From positions 1 to 39,614 of IMG/VR virus record IMGVR_UViG_3300000956_000096: a DNA stretch of 39,614 nucleotides; one strand, 5' to 3'. This document shows, in pieces, positions 19,657-28,463 of this stretch (positions within the stretch are counted from its first letter, which is position 1; every line of letters begins with the position of its first letter). The notes below the pieces were generated by a model. That model had not been told where the DNA came from and did not search any database. It saw only the letters and a list, made by a program, of their open reading frames with translations. This DNA comes from a virus. A program made the position numbers and the translations under genes.

Positions 19657-21211
19657 CATTTCCAACACTGTCAATGCAGAATTGGAACTACGTCGGCGAA
19701 GAAGGGCTAACAGCCAGCTACTCGCTCCCGATGATTGGTACACATGGACTAGAACCATGTTTCCAAAACATTTCAGGTATGAACCGGCCATCTTCCATCG
19801 GCAGTATTGGGAGTGGATAGAAGGTATACAAGCCGGTGTAAAGCCCAAAGCCTTCATCGGCATCTGGGCACGTGGTGATGCCAAAAGTACCAATGCAGAA
19901 ACCGGTGTCATCCGGCTGGCTTCCAAAGGTGTTAGAAGATATGGTCTGTATGTATCGTCCACGCAGGACAAGGCCGATAAACACGTTCAGACTATTTCCA
20001 ACATGCTTGAGAGTAAACCATATGCGAACTACTATGGGAAGATGAGCCAGCGCGCTGTGAATAAATATGGCTCATCAAAGGGATGGCGACATGACCGTCT
20101 GATAACAGGGACAGGATTTGCCGTTGATGCATTCGGCTTGGATAGCGGCTTGCGTGGAGCGAAGATAGATGACGCTCGTCCAGACTTCATTATCATTGAC
20201 GATGTGGATGAGAAGTTCGACTCACCAGCCACCACAATGAAGAAGATGCAGGTTATAACCGACACAGTGTTACCGAGTGGTTCAGATGATTGCGCCATCT
20301 TATTCGTGCAGAACCTAATTGCTCCCGATAGTATAGCCAGTCGGCTTGCTGATAATAGAGCTGACTTCTTACGCAACAGAATTCTATCTGGTCCATACCC
20401 AGCGGTCTTGAACTTAATATATCAGTTTGACCCTGTGGAGAATAGATATATCGTGACAGGTGGTGAGCCAATGTGGTCGGCTCGGACACTGGCCGATGCA
20501 CAAGCAAAGATTGATGATTGGGGTTTGTCTTCCTTCTTACGGGAGGCACAACATGATGTTGATAAGAATGATGGTCTGTGGTCACACATACATTATCAAC
20601 ACATAAACTATGATGACCTTCCAGCACTTGAAGATGTGGCCGCTTGGATTGACCCAGCCGTAAGCGCCACTGAGCACAGTAACAGTCAGGGTATATCAGT
20701 TGGTGGACGAACAACAGATAAGAAGCTAATTGGATTGAAATGGTGGGAAGGAATAACATCTCCACAGAAGGCCATGGAGATGGCAATTGAATGGGGTTAT
20801 GAATGGAAGGCCACACATGTCGGCGTAGAAACAGACCAAGGAGGTGATACATGGAAGAGTGTTTATGATGAAGCCTGTAAGATAGTGATACAACGGCTGG
20901 CCGATAAATGGTTACTTGAACATGAGGCCGATGAACCCGTTCCAGAATTCAGATTACCTAAGTTCACATCAGACAAGGCCAGTGCGCGGGATGAGAAGAC
21001 AGGGTTGTCTAAAGGTAACAAGATGGAGCGGAACCAGCGTATGCTCACTGACTATGAGAAGGGAAAGGTTATTCATATGGTCGGCACTCATACAGTCATT
21101 GAGAAGGCATTGAATCGTGTTCCTTCTGACCCTTGGGACTTGAGCGATAGTCACTGGTGGTTATGGTACGACCTAATCTATAAAGTGAAAAAGAAAGTGA
21201 GAGCAGTGTGA
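19649..21211 (+). CDS. Terminase large subunit (packaging ATPase/nuclease)
   Basis: About 520 residues, starting MNNISNTVNAELEL; earlier in-frame starts inside the previous gene are possible. Residues ~70-80 hold a Walker A-like GIWARGDAKSTNAE. DFIIIDDVDE is the Walker B with catalytic acid. The C-terminal RNase H-like nuclease has acidic positions in AAWIDPAVSAT, then THVGVETDQGGD, and a late DLSDSHWWLWY. Such ATPase-nuclease fusions translocate DNA into the prohead and cut it. The length is typical. It lies between the DUF5681 protein and the portal, the classic order. Confidence 0.93.
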   Translation: MNNISNTVNAELELRRRRRANSQLLAPDDWYTWTRTMFPKHFRYEPAIFHRQYWEWIEGIQAGVKPKAFIGIWARGDAKSTNAETGVIRLASKGVRRYGLYVSSTQDKADKHVQTISNMLESKPYANYYGKMSQRAVNKYGSSKGWRHDRLITGTGFAVDAFGLDSGLRGAKIDDARPDFIIIDDVDEKFDSPATTMKKMQVITDTVLPSGSDDCAILFVQNLIAPDSIASRLADNRADFLRNRILSGPYPAVLNLIYQFDPVENRYIVTGGEPMWSARTLADAQAKIDDWGLSSFLREAQHDVDKNDGLWSHIHYQHINYDDLPALEDVAAWIDPAVSATEHSNSQGISVGGRTTDKKLIGLKWWEGITSPQKAMEMAIEWGYEWKATHVGVETDQGGDTWKSVYDEACKIVIQRLADKWLLEHEADEPVPEFRLPKFTSDKASARDEKTGLSKGNKMERNQRMLTDYEKGKVIHMVGTHTVIEKALNRVPSDPWDLSDSHWWLWYDLIYKVKKKVRAV

Positions 21212-22698
21212 AAACAACAAACAAGAAAGCGAAAGTGAAACCCGTTCCACGTCGGCGCACTGTAAAACCGACTGATGACACCACGCAGACAATGATAGAC
21301 AACACCACCAGACTCTTGCAGAATAGCGGCCAGTTATCCAGAGCCATGTTAGGTAATCGGCTGGGTCGTTCCTTTGATGGTGACAGAGACTTGTATAAAA
21401 CATTTGGGTATATACGCTCGCCTGTGTATGATGATTACCGCGCGTTCTATGACCGGATGGGGCTGGCTACCCGCATGGTTGAAAAGTTCAGCGATGACAC
21501 GTGGAATAAACCACCAACATTGATTGACGGTGAAGCCCGTTCTGATATGGATGAACAGCAGCTAACACCATTCCTCTCAGACTGGAATGCTTTGGTGAAA
21601 CGGCTGGGTGTATGGCAGATGATGAGACAGGCCGATGTCATGTGTGGGATTGGCCGCTATTCCATTCTATTCCTTGGAACAACCGGCGCATATGATAGTC
21701 CTGCTGGTGGAAGTCGGCAATTGTTTTATCTGGCCGCATACGATGAGAAACAGGCTGAGATACAGAAGCTGGTCACTGACCAGAAGTCAGAAAAGTATGG
21801 GATGCCAGAAGAGTATAGGGTTTCAATGGATGACCCAAAGACCATCGGCTCTGTCATCACAAGGGATGTACACTATTCTCGATGTATACATGTCAGTGAG
21901 AATAGATTGGGTTCCCGTGTATATGGCCGACCACGTTTACAGGAAGTGTTGAACCGGCTCATGGACTTGGAGAAGGTAACTGGTGGTGGTGCTGAGGCCG
22001 CGTGGCTGGCTGTATTCATGGGTTTATTGTTATCATCCAAGGAGGGAATGCAAATGCCAGAACCTGGAACACCAGAGAACACCGCTCTGCATGAAACGAT
22101 GGAAGCCTTTGTTCATCGGATGCAACGTTATGCAGTGATTGAAGGTGTTGACGTAAACAATCTTGGAGTCAGCACAGTTGATATCAGTGGGATATATCAG
22201 ACACTGGCATCTGACCTTACTGGTTCCAAAGGAATTCCACAGCGTATCTTCTTTGGAAGCGAACGTGGTGAACTGGCCAGCTCACAGGATATGCAAGAGT
22301 GGAATGGGTTTATTGGCTCAAGACGCGTGAACTTTGCAGAACCAGAAATACTTGAACCGTTCGTGAACTGGTGTATCCTTCATGGTGTTGTTACACCACC
22401 AGAAAGTACAAAGTTCAAGATAGTATGGCAACCGGTTTACACAATGACACAGATGGAAGAAGCGAATTATGCTTTGGCTTTGGCACAAGGAGCATCGGCT
22501 GTAACTGGTGGCGTTCCAGAACAAGCCATGACAGTGAATGAATTCCGTTCTGTTGTTCACTTTCCAGCGTTTGAAGATATAGAACAATCGGCCATCAAGA
22601 AGGAGGAGAAAGTTGAGAAGGGTTTGATTGATGGCCAGCCGGTCAATGGAAAGGCCAGCGAGAAAGACTTGGAAGAGACTGAGCCAGAGGTTGTATGA
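21208..22698 (+). CDS. Portal protein, DUF1073-type
   Basis: A 496-residue protein starting at GTG 21208, overlapping the terminase stop as GTGA. It contains RSFDGDRDLYKTFGYIR, ATRMVEKFSDDTWNKPPTLI and IHVSENRLGSRVYGRPRLQE, the layout of DUF1073-family phage portals, with NGFIGSRRVNFAEPEILEPF late. The C-terminus is charged. Portals form the dodecameric channel at the head vertex. Both ends overlap neighbours by a few bases, supporting tight translational coupling. Confidence 0.85.
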   Translation: MKTTNKKAKVKPVPRRRTVKPTDDTTQTMIDNTTRLLQNSGQLSRAMLGNRLGRSFDGDRDLYKTFGYIRSPVYDDYRAFYDRMGLATRMVEKFSDDTWNKPPTLIDGEARSDMDEQQLTPFLSDWNALVKRLGVWQMMRQADVMCGIGRYSILFLGTTGAYDSPAGGSRQLFYLAAYDEKQAEIQKLVTDQKSEKYGMPEEYRVSMDDPKTIGSVITRDVHYSRCIHVSENRLGSRVYGRPRLQEVLNRLMDLEKVTGGGAEAAWLAVFMGLLLSSKEGMQMPEPGTPENTALHETMEAFVHRMQRYAVIEGVDVNNLGVSTVDISGIYQTLASDLTGSKGIPQRIFFGSERGELASSQDMQEWNGFIGSRRVNFAEPEILEPFVNWCILHGVVTPPESTKFKIVWQPVYTMTQMEEANYALALAQGASAVTGGVPEQAMTVNEFRSVVHFPAFEDIEQSAIKKEEKVEKGLIDGQPVNGKASEKDLEETEPEVV

Positions 22699-23504
22699 TA
22701 TACGCAAACGCTGGCACAGTGGTAAGACCGAAAACATTTTATGATGGCGCTCCCATCAATGTTATGGATGCCGGCCAGTTGACCAGCTATCTATCATCAT
22801 TCAACACAGAGGAAGAACGGGCAATGCAGAACCTTTGGCAAACCTATGCGGCGAGGAAGGAACTGGCTGGTGGTGGTGGCCGTATAAGATACAGGATGGG
22901 CGCTGACATGCAATACTACCGGACGATTGGGAGCAAAGAAACAGTAGTCCCATATAATTCAATCAAGACGGATATGATACGTTTCGCCAAAGGTGTTCAA
23001 GTAGAACAGCGGTCTATCAGTTCAAACCTTATAAGAGGGAATATAAGTGGCCAACAGTGGTACGACGAAACAGTGAGAACAGCTAAACTTTCTTATGGAG
23101 CCGCGTTCCAAACAACAAGGTTGAACAACAGTGAACCCATGGATGATGATGAGCGGAGGCGCTGGCTTGAAACCATTATCATCATACTCCTCCTCCTGAA
23201 TAACACCGCTGAAATGATATCCCAGAAACAAAGGCCATTGGATGGAACGTTCCTGTTGAATGCAGATGGCCTGTCAAACAGTCTTATCGGCTCTCCTGAA
23301 AACTGGCGAACACAGGTGGCGCTCAGACAAGGGTTTACACAGGGAAGAAGGCGATTGGGCTTTGCAGAACACTGTCATACAGAAGGAGACAGAACCGGAT
23401 GTGTTGAACTGGCCGATAGAGGATGGGTTCCTTTGTACACCGTTGTTCGTATCGGCATGGCCAGTTGTTATTGGAACTGTAAATGTATCATCCAATACAG
23501 ATAG
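22695..23504 (+). CDS. Minor head/head-morphogenesis protein
   Basis: A 269-residue protein, ATGA-coupled to the portal. The N-terminus is beta/alpha with AGQLTSYLSSFNTEEER. A long middle follows (GGGGRIRYRMGADMQYYR). The C-terminal end carries HCHTEGDRTGCVELADRGW, then PLYTVVRIGMASCYWNCKC. The pattern C..C..ELAxxGW...G...C..NCxC matches the C-terminal signature of many phage minor head proteins (SPP1 gp7-like). It probably joins portal to capsid. Confidence 0.8.
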   Translation: MIYANAGTVVRPKTFYDGAPINVMDAGQLTSYLSSFNTEEERAMQNLWQTYAARKELAGGGGRIRYRMGADMQYYRTIGSKETVVPYNSIKTDMIRFAKGVQVEQRSISSNLIRGNISGQQWYDETVRTAKLSYGAAFQTTRLNNSEPMDDDERRRWLETIIIILLLLNNTAEMISQKQRPLDGTFLLNADGLSNSLIGSPENWRTQVALRQGFTQGRRRLGFAEHCHTEGDRTGCVELADRGWVPLYTVVRIGMASCYWNCKCIIQYR

Positions 23505-23512
23505 GAAATGAT

Positions 23513-23713
23513 ATGAATGTACAAGATGGCTGGGTTGAAGTGAGGAACAGTTCTGGGAAACTGTTGTTCAAATACAATCCATATACGAATATGATTGAGA
23601 TAAGAATTGGCGCTTCTGTTTATCATCTCATAAAGCTGGAAGAGATAAGAGTGAAGTATGGTGTGGCGCTACCAGCCAATGAAGTCCCGATGGGGGTTGA
23701 GGTAACAGATTAG
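23513..23713 (+). CDS. Small hypothetical protein, 66 aa
   Basis: Start chosen at MNVQDGWVEVRNSSGKLLFK (23513), because AGGAAATGAT precedes it; an upstream in-frame ATG lies in the previous gene. It has short strands (LLFKYNPYTNMIEIRI) and a helix (YHLIKLEEIRVKYG). Such genes between minor head and protease often encode small head-associated proteins. The function is not known. Confidence 0.65.
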   Translation: MNVQDGWVEVRNSSGKLLFKYNPYTNMIEIRIGASVYHLIKLEEIRVKYGVALPANEVPMGVEVTD

Positions 23714-23781
23714 TGCTAACACTTTTTTAGACAATGGGTTTATAATCCCGACCGTTCAACTCAGGTCTAAGAGCGCCGAGA

Positions 23782-23820
23782 CGCCGAGAACCACTTTTCA
23801 AGAAGAGGTTCCGGCGTTTT
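23782..23820 (+). terminator. Terminator-like hairpin abutting the next start codon
   Basis: CGCCG-A-GAACC (23782-23792) pairs with GGTTC-CGGCG (23807-23816), 10 base pairs with one bulged A and a 14-base loop. Four T residues follow, and the ATG of the protease gene starts immediately after. The best ribosome-site-like sequence (AAGAAGAGG) lies in the loop and 3' arm. It may attenuate transcription or hide the ribosome site. A -10-like TATAAT is at 23741-23746 without a clear -35. Confidence 0.55.
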
Positions 23821-26499
23821 ATGTTTACCAGAAACACAAGCTTACAAATTAATGCGGCCAGACAAGTCAACCATGATGGAGTTGATTATCTTGTCGTAGC
23901 TGGTGTTCCTATCCGTGAACAAGTGTTGAACGATTACTTTGTTTCGGCTGAAGAGATAAACCGGTTTATCGGCGCATGGAATGGCATTCCTGTTACTATC
24001 AATCATCCAGTGGCTAACAATGGCTCAGCCAATGTACCCAGTCCTGACGTAGCCATCATAGGAAGATTTTACAACGCTACATGGGACAGCGACCAGAATA
24101 GATTGACCGGTGAATACTGGATAAACTTGAATGAGGCCATGAAGTACCAACAGGGTAGGGACATAGTTCAACAGATACAGGCCAACACCATTCTTGAAAC
24201 AAGTACGGGCTATTGGGCTGATGAAGAAAGAAGAGAAGGGGAATTTAATAACAGGCCATACAAGACAATACACCACCACTTACGTCCAGACCATATTGCA
24301 ATCTTTCCTGATGGTACATTGGGTGCTTGCTCGAATGAAGATGGCTGTGGTGTCAATCTGAACAGCCAGAAGGTAAAGGTATTCAGAGTGATTGTTAGTG
24401 GCGGCAGGGGAAGCGGCCATCGTGGGCACCGAGGCCGAATAGGCGAACAAGGTGGCAGCGAGAAAGGTATTAGCGCCACACATATCACCGCCGAAAGTTA
24501 CAAGGATGCAAAGGGTAACACCATTTACCGCATTCCGGCTGGGACTGAACTAACCAGTACTAATTTCCTTGATGACTTGGAAAGGAATGATAAGACTGGA
24601 GATGGGTTGGTTCGTTTCATCTACAACAAAGAGTCGAAGATGTGGCATATCTCAACCCATGGAGCAGATGAAAGTGACCATGGAGATTTTATTACCAGTG
24701 CTCTGGATGGTCATAACCCAGCTTATACAGAAGAAATACAAGTTCGTGGAATGTATGATTTTGTCAATAACGAATTGGCTTTCTATGATTTTTATGGGAT
24801 TAGCGATAGCATAGCTGAAGAGAACGACCTCCCTGTAAAACGTGTGCAGAAAGACATTGAGAAAGCTAACAAGAGTGCAGAAAGACATCTATTTTATTAT
24901 ATAAGAACAAAGCCAATCTTCACTTACATGGATATGTCTGAAGTAGTTGGTAACGCTTCAGTCACATTCAATAATCAGACGTACAGCTTTGTTATTGTAA
25001 GTGGTGGCCTCGGCTCCGGACACAAGGGACACAAGGGTCGTCTCGGTGAACAAGGTGGTTCAGAGCCATCGCTGTACCATGGAACTTCTGTTGAGGTGGC
25101 CAAGAACATAAGAAAGAACGGGCTGGATATAAAACATTCTGGCGACCGCACTGGTTCATGGGTACAAACCATATGGACGACAAGTAATAAAGAAGCGGCT
25201 GCTTCCTTTGGAATGGATGAAAAGCAGAAAGGCCATTATGCCATCATTACTTTGAAACCCAGCGTACACAAACTGCTGAATGAAAATTATAAAAGCATGA
25301 TGGGAGTTTATACATTTGACCAAAGCATTCCACCAGAATATATTGATAAGGTGGAAGTATTTTCATTCAAGTCTCTCGATGAAAGGCCAAACAAACACAA
25401 GAAGGTAAAACAGTTTGCCGCACAGTTATACGTTCCAGTAGTTATTGATGACACCACTGGTGATTACAGGTTTCCAGTACCACCAACAGGAGAAGGTGAA
25501 ACGATGAAGAATAAAGTTCAAACTAATTGTGGATGTGATGATAAGGAGAAGGATATGAAACCAGTTCTGTTGAATGATGTCAGCTTAGACCGGCGCTCCG
25601 AAACAATCCGGCGCTCATTCTATTCATGGGTGAGCAAGATGAACAGTACAAGCGAAACCTATTATCCCTCCATCAGTATCTATTCCCCTGATGGCATTTT
25701 TGAAACATATATTATTGCAGAACAGGCTGGGAGATTATATAAAGTTGATTATACGCTAGAGGGTTCGGACGGTGTGGTGTTCAAGCCGAAAGAAGAATGG
25801 GAGGAAGTGGAAGTTGATTTCGTGGTTCCGGAAACACCAGTTCCACCGGTTGTTTCTTTACCTGTTTCACCTGCAACCAATAAGATGAAAATAAAACAAG
25901 GAGGTAGCCTATCGTTACGTAATGCAGTGAGTAAGTTGAGAAAGAATAAACAAACCCCAAAGGAGAAAAGTATGAACAAGAAAATGAAGTTGGAAGAGTT
26001 CTTCACATGGCTCAAAGGTAATAAGGGTATCAGTGTTGTCGCCAATGAAAACGACAGCGATGAACCTGAGTTTGAGGTCACTGAAGAAACACAAGAGCCA
26101 GTCAAACTGGAAGTGGCCACACAACCTGCTCCCGCTGGTGTTGGCCTTTCACCGGCTGAACTTGAGTCGTTGAAGAAACTGGCCGCTGTAGACTTCAGCG
26201 CGTTACTGAGCCTTCCTGCACAGGTTGAGCCGGTGTTGCAGTTTGCACAAAACCAGAAGAAGGAACAGGAAGTTCGTCGGAACGGTCTCATCGCAAGAGT
26301 GAAGGCCAATTCCAGCAACGTGTTCAACGATGAAGAGTTGAATGCGCTGCCCGACTCCGTCCTCCAGAAGCTGGTCAGTCATGATGACGTTGATTACAGT
26401 GGAATGAGTGGAGCCACCTTTGTAAACTCTTCAGATGATAGCGAAGGGTTCCTCGGCCTCCCCAAAATTTCATTCGGTACAGATAGCGAGGTAAAGTAA
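23821..26499 (+). CDS. Prohead protease/scaffold polyprotein with two inserted domains
   Basis: 892 residues. Residues 1-180 match DUF2213-type phage proteases (LVVAGVPIREQVLNDYFVS; WNGIPVTINHP with His62; ILETSTGYW with Ser128; RPDHIAIFPDG). Residues 193-213 and 394-414 are near-identical linkers of the form SGGxGSGHxGHxGRxGEQGG. After the first comes an unrecognised domain (about 215-385). After the second comes an ADP-ribosyltransferase-like domain (about 417-515: LYHGTSVEVAKNIRKNGL, then WTTSNKEAAASFG, YAIITL and IPPEYIDKVEVF). Residues 575-670 and 700-892 match the usual rest of such proteins, with a helical scaffold-like tail. It probably cleaves itself and scaffold. The inserts may be internal cargo (inference). 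Confidence 0.85.
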   Translation: MFTRNTSLQINAARQVNHDGVDYLVVAGVPIREQVLNDYFVSAEEINRFIGAWNGIPVTINHPVANNGSANVPSPDVAIIGRFYNATWDSDQNRLTGEYWINLNEAMKYQQGRDIVQQIQANTILETSTGYWADEERREGEFNNRPYKTIHHHLRPDHIAIFPDGTLGACSNEDGCGVNLNSQKVKVFRVIVSGGRGSGHRGHRGRIGEQGGSEKGISATHITAESYKDAKGNTIYRIPAGTELTSTNFLDDLERNDKTGDGLVRFIYNKESKMWHISTHGADESDHGDFITSALDGHNPAYTEEIQVRGMYDFVNNELAFYDFYGISDSIAEENDLPVKRVQKDIEKANKSAERHLFYYIRTKPIFTYMDMSEVVGNASVTFNNQTYSFVIVSGGLGSGHKGHKGRLGEQGGSEPSLYHGTSVEVAKNIRKNGLDIKHSGDRTGSWVQTIWTTSNKEAAASFGMDEKQKGHYAIITLKPSVHKLLNENYKSMMGVYTFDQSIPPEYIDKVEVFSFKSLDERPNKHKKVKQFAAQLYVPVVIDDTTGDYRFPVPPTGEGETMKNKVQTNCGCDDKEKDMKPVLLNDVSLDRRSETIRRSFYSWVSKMNSTSETYYPSISIYSPDGIFETYIIAEQAGRLYKVDYTLEGSDGVVFKPKEEWEEVEVDFVVPETPVPPVVSLPVSPATNKMKIKQGGSLSLRNAVSKLRKNKQTPKEKSMNKKMKLEEFFTWLKGNKGISVVANENDSDEPEFEVTEETQEPVKLEVATQPAPAGVGLSPAELESLKKLAAVDFSALLSLPAQVEPVLQFAQNQKKEQEVRRNGLIARVKANSSNVFNDEELNALPDSVLQKLVSHDDVDYSGMSGATFVNSSDDSEGFLGLPKISFGTDSEVK

Positions 26500-26948
26500 T
26501 GAGCGCTCCGCACACTATTCTTTTGCTGACACGTTCTTATCTGGAACGTGAAGGTAAGCTGAACGATGACACCAAACCCATCACTCCAGGAATGTTATTG
26601 ACTGCGATTGCTGGTGGCGATAAACCCACTCTTGAACCCGGACCAGCGGCTACGGTCGCTCCTCCTGTCATGATGGTGGCCACTGAGTTACCGCAAAGGT
26701 TTGGTCAGGACATTGATACTCCGTATACCGTTGAAGGTGAAGTAGTGGAGTACTATATCCCGATTACTGGTGAGCACCTTTATATGTTTCTTGAACCGGC
26801 TGGTAATGTGGCCGCTGGTGCTATTCTCGAGAGTGGTGGACTCGGTTATCTGCAAGCTGGAACTACCAGTCCGCTATGCCGCGCGCTGGAAGCAGTTGAT
26901 AATTCTGCTGGCGGAACCGCTGTTCGTATTCGTGTGGAGGTGCTGTAA
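26499..26948 (+). CDS. Putative capsid decoration protein
   Basis: A 149-residue protein whose ATG shares a base with the previous stop (TAATG). The N-terminal 60 residues are polar/Pro-rich (LEPGPAATVAPP). The C-terminal part is beta-rich with a repeated G pattern (AGNVAAGAILESGGLGYLQ; RALEAVDNSAGG). This is typical of head-decoration proteins placed just before the major capsid gene. The family is assigned from position and pattern, not a unique motif. Confidence 0.72.
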   Translation: MSAPHTILLLTRSYLEREGKLNDDTKPITPGMLLTAIAGGDKPTLEPGPAATVAPPVMMVATELPQRFGQDIDTPYTVEGEVVEYYIPITGEHLYMFLEPAGNVAAGAILESGGLGYLQAGTTSPLCRALEAVDNSAGGTAVRIRVEVL

Positions 26949-28039
26949 TGGATACCAATGATGTAATCTTTCAACAGGGTTACGTTACCGACCGTCAGCT
27001 GCTTGACCCGTTCAACTTACGTCCTTGGTTGAACAAAGCTGGCGAGACAATGATTACCTATGTGGCCGGACATCAGACTGTGAAGAATGAAAATACTGGT
27101 CGCATGGAACGCAAGCCGGTGTTCCGGAATAAGCGCGTTATCAAGAATGCGCTTCTCCGTCAGCGCGACTGGGAACAGATTGACAACGCTGTCGTTGATG
27201 TTATGCGACAGCCTCTTGTTGGTCTCAATGATTTGGAAGCGGCTGGCCTGACCACTCAGTTGGACGGACTTGGTGTTTCCCTTTCCACGTATGACCAGAT
27301 TAGCGACATGTCCCCTGCAAGTGTAAACATGTCAATCACGCCACACAAAGCGGAGAAGGACCGACCGGTGTTCAGTCCGGTAAGTGTTCCCATCCCTGTT
27401 ATCACCAAACCCTTCACGCTTGATATCCGTACACTGGATGCGAGTCGCCGCAATGGTCATGAAGGTTTGGATGTGACAGGTATTCGTGTGGCCACAATTA
27501 AAGTTCGAGAAGCTGTTGAGGAGATAATCTTCAACGGTTCGGACGTTCAGATAGGGGAATATAAAATCTATGGTTACACCAATCACCCGAACCGGCTGGC
27601 TGATACCGCTGGTAACTTTGGTGGTGGCGATTGGGGAACAGATGGTAACGCCCATAAGACTATCAGCGGTATGATAGCTTCTCTGATTGCATTGGGCTTC
27701 AATGGACCGTTCGGTTTGTATGTGGCTTCAACACAATATGCACAGAGCCTGAACCTGACCGGTGCAAACCTCAGCGATACCCAGCTCTCTGTCATTCAGC
27801 GAACCATTCCTGACCTGAAGTTTGTGCGCCGCGCGCCAAAGCTGGCCGCAGGAACGGCTGTTCTTGTTCAGATGACCAAGGAAACAGTTGATATCGCCAT
27901 TGGTCAGAATGTGGTTCCCATCAGTTGGCAGGATTATGGTGGACTCATGAATGAGTTCATGGTTCTGGCTGCGATGGCTCCTCGGTTCCGTTACGATGTG
28001 GATGGCACACTTGGTGTCGCTCACGTAACTGGAATTTAG
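26948..28039 (+). CDS. Major capsid protein (HK97-fold/encapsulin-like)
   Basis: A 363-residue protein starting MDTNDVIFQQGYVTDRQLL. Features include VKVREAVEEIIFNGS, then YKIYGYTNHPNR, and a late GQNVVPISWQDYGGLMNEF. This arrangement (E-loop region, helix plus FNG, and GY/GL-TNHP) occurs in encapsulin-like HK97-fold phage capsids. The absence of a long leader fits a separate scaffold (the protease gene). The gene overlaps the decoration gene by one base. Confidence 0.85.
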   Translation: MDTNDVIFQQGYVTDRQLLDPFNLRPWLNKAGETMITYVAGHQTVKNENTGRMERKPVFRNKRVIKNALLRQRDWEQIDNAVVDVMRQPLVGLNDLEAAGLTTQLDGLGVSLSTYDQISDMSPASVNMSITPHKAEKDRPVFSPVSVPIPVITKPFTLDIRTLDASRRNGHEGLDVTGIRVATIKVREAVEEIIFNGSDVQIGEYKIYGYTNHPNRLADTAGNFGGGDWGTDGNAHKTISGMIASLIALGFNGPFGLYVASTQYAQSLNLTGANLSDTQLSVIQRTIPDLKFVRRAPKLAAGTAVLVQMTKETVDIAIGQNVVPISWQDYGGLMNEFMVLAAMAPRFRYDVDGTLGVAHVTGI

Positions 28040-28083
28040 TTTCCTGAAATGATTGACTCGGATGTATAAGAAAGGAATTGATA

Positions 28084-28461
28084 ATGGCTGCTACTAAGAC
28101 CAAAACAACATTGCTCCAAGTGGACGATAGTGATAAGGCCAAGAAGGTCAAGTTCGTTGTGAAGGCTGGCCAAACATTCGGTATCGAAAAACACCGTGCC
28201 GGAACCGTTGTGGAATTGACTGTCCGTGAGGCGCTCGCCTTCGCCGACCTGTTGGAACCCGAGGACAGGAAGACAGCTCTTCCCACTGCTCAGGCTCTTG
28301 TGGAAGCCGGTGTTCAACGCGTGGCCAATCCCAGCGGTCTGACCACTGACCGTCAGGATATGACACCGAAACAACGCGCTGAAACCAGTACCATCGGTGA
28401 AAGCGCCGGTAAAGCCAGTTCATTGCCCGACTCGGCTTCTGAGAAAGATAAGGATAAGTAA
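28084..28461 (+). CDS. Head-associated small protein
   Basis: Start chosen at MAATKTKTTLLQVDD (28084), with AGAAAGGAATTGATA before it. A beta-like domain (KVKFVVKAGQTFGIEKHRAG; VVELTVREALAF) and a polar low-complexity C-terminus with S, D and K follow. It lies between the capsid and connector genes, where head-completion or capsid-surface proteins often occur. No family is assigned. Confidence 0.68.
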   Translation: MAATKTKTTLLQVDDSDKAKKVKFVVKAGQTFGIEKHRAGTVVELTVREALAFADLLEPEDRKTALPTAQALVEAGVQRVANPSGLTTDRQDMTPKQRAETSTIGESAGKASSLPDSASEKDKDK

Positions 28462-28463
28462 CT

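Noticed and set aside
23735-23780. tRNA-like fragment before the terminator hairpin (GACC...GGTC)
   Set aside because: The 5-7-5 T-arm geometry does not hold and no other arm is present.
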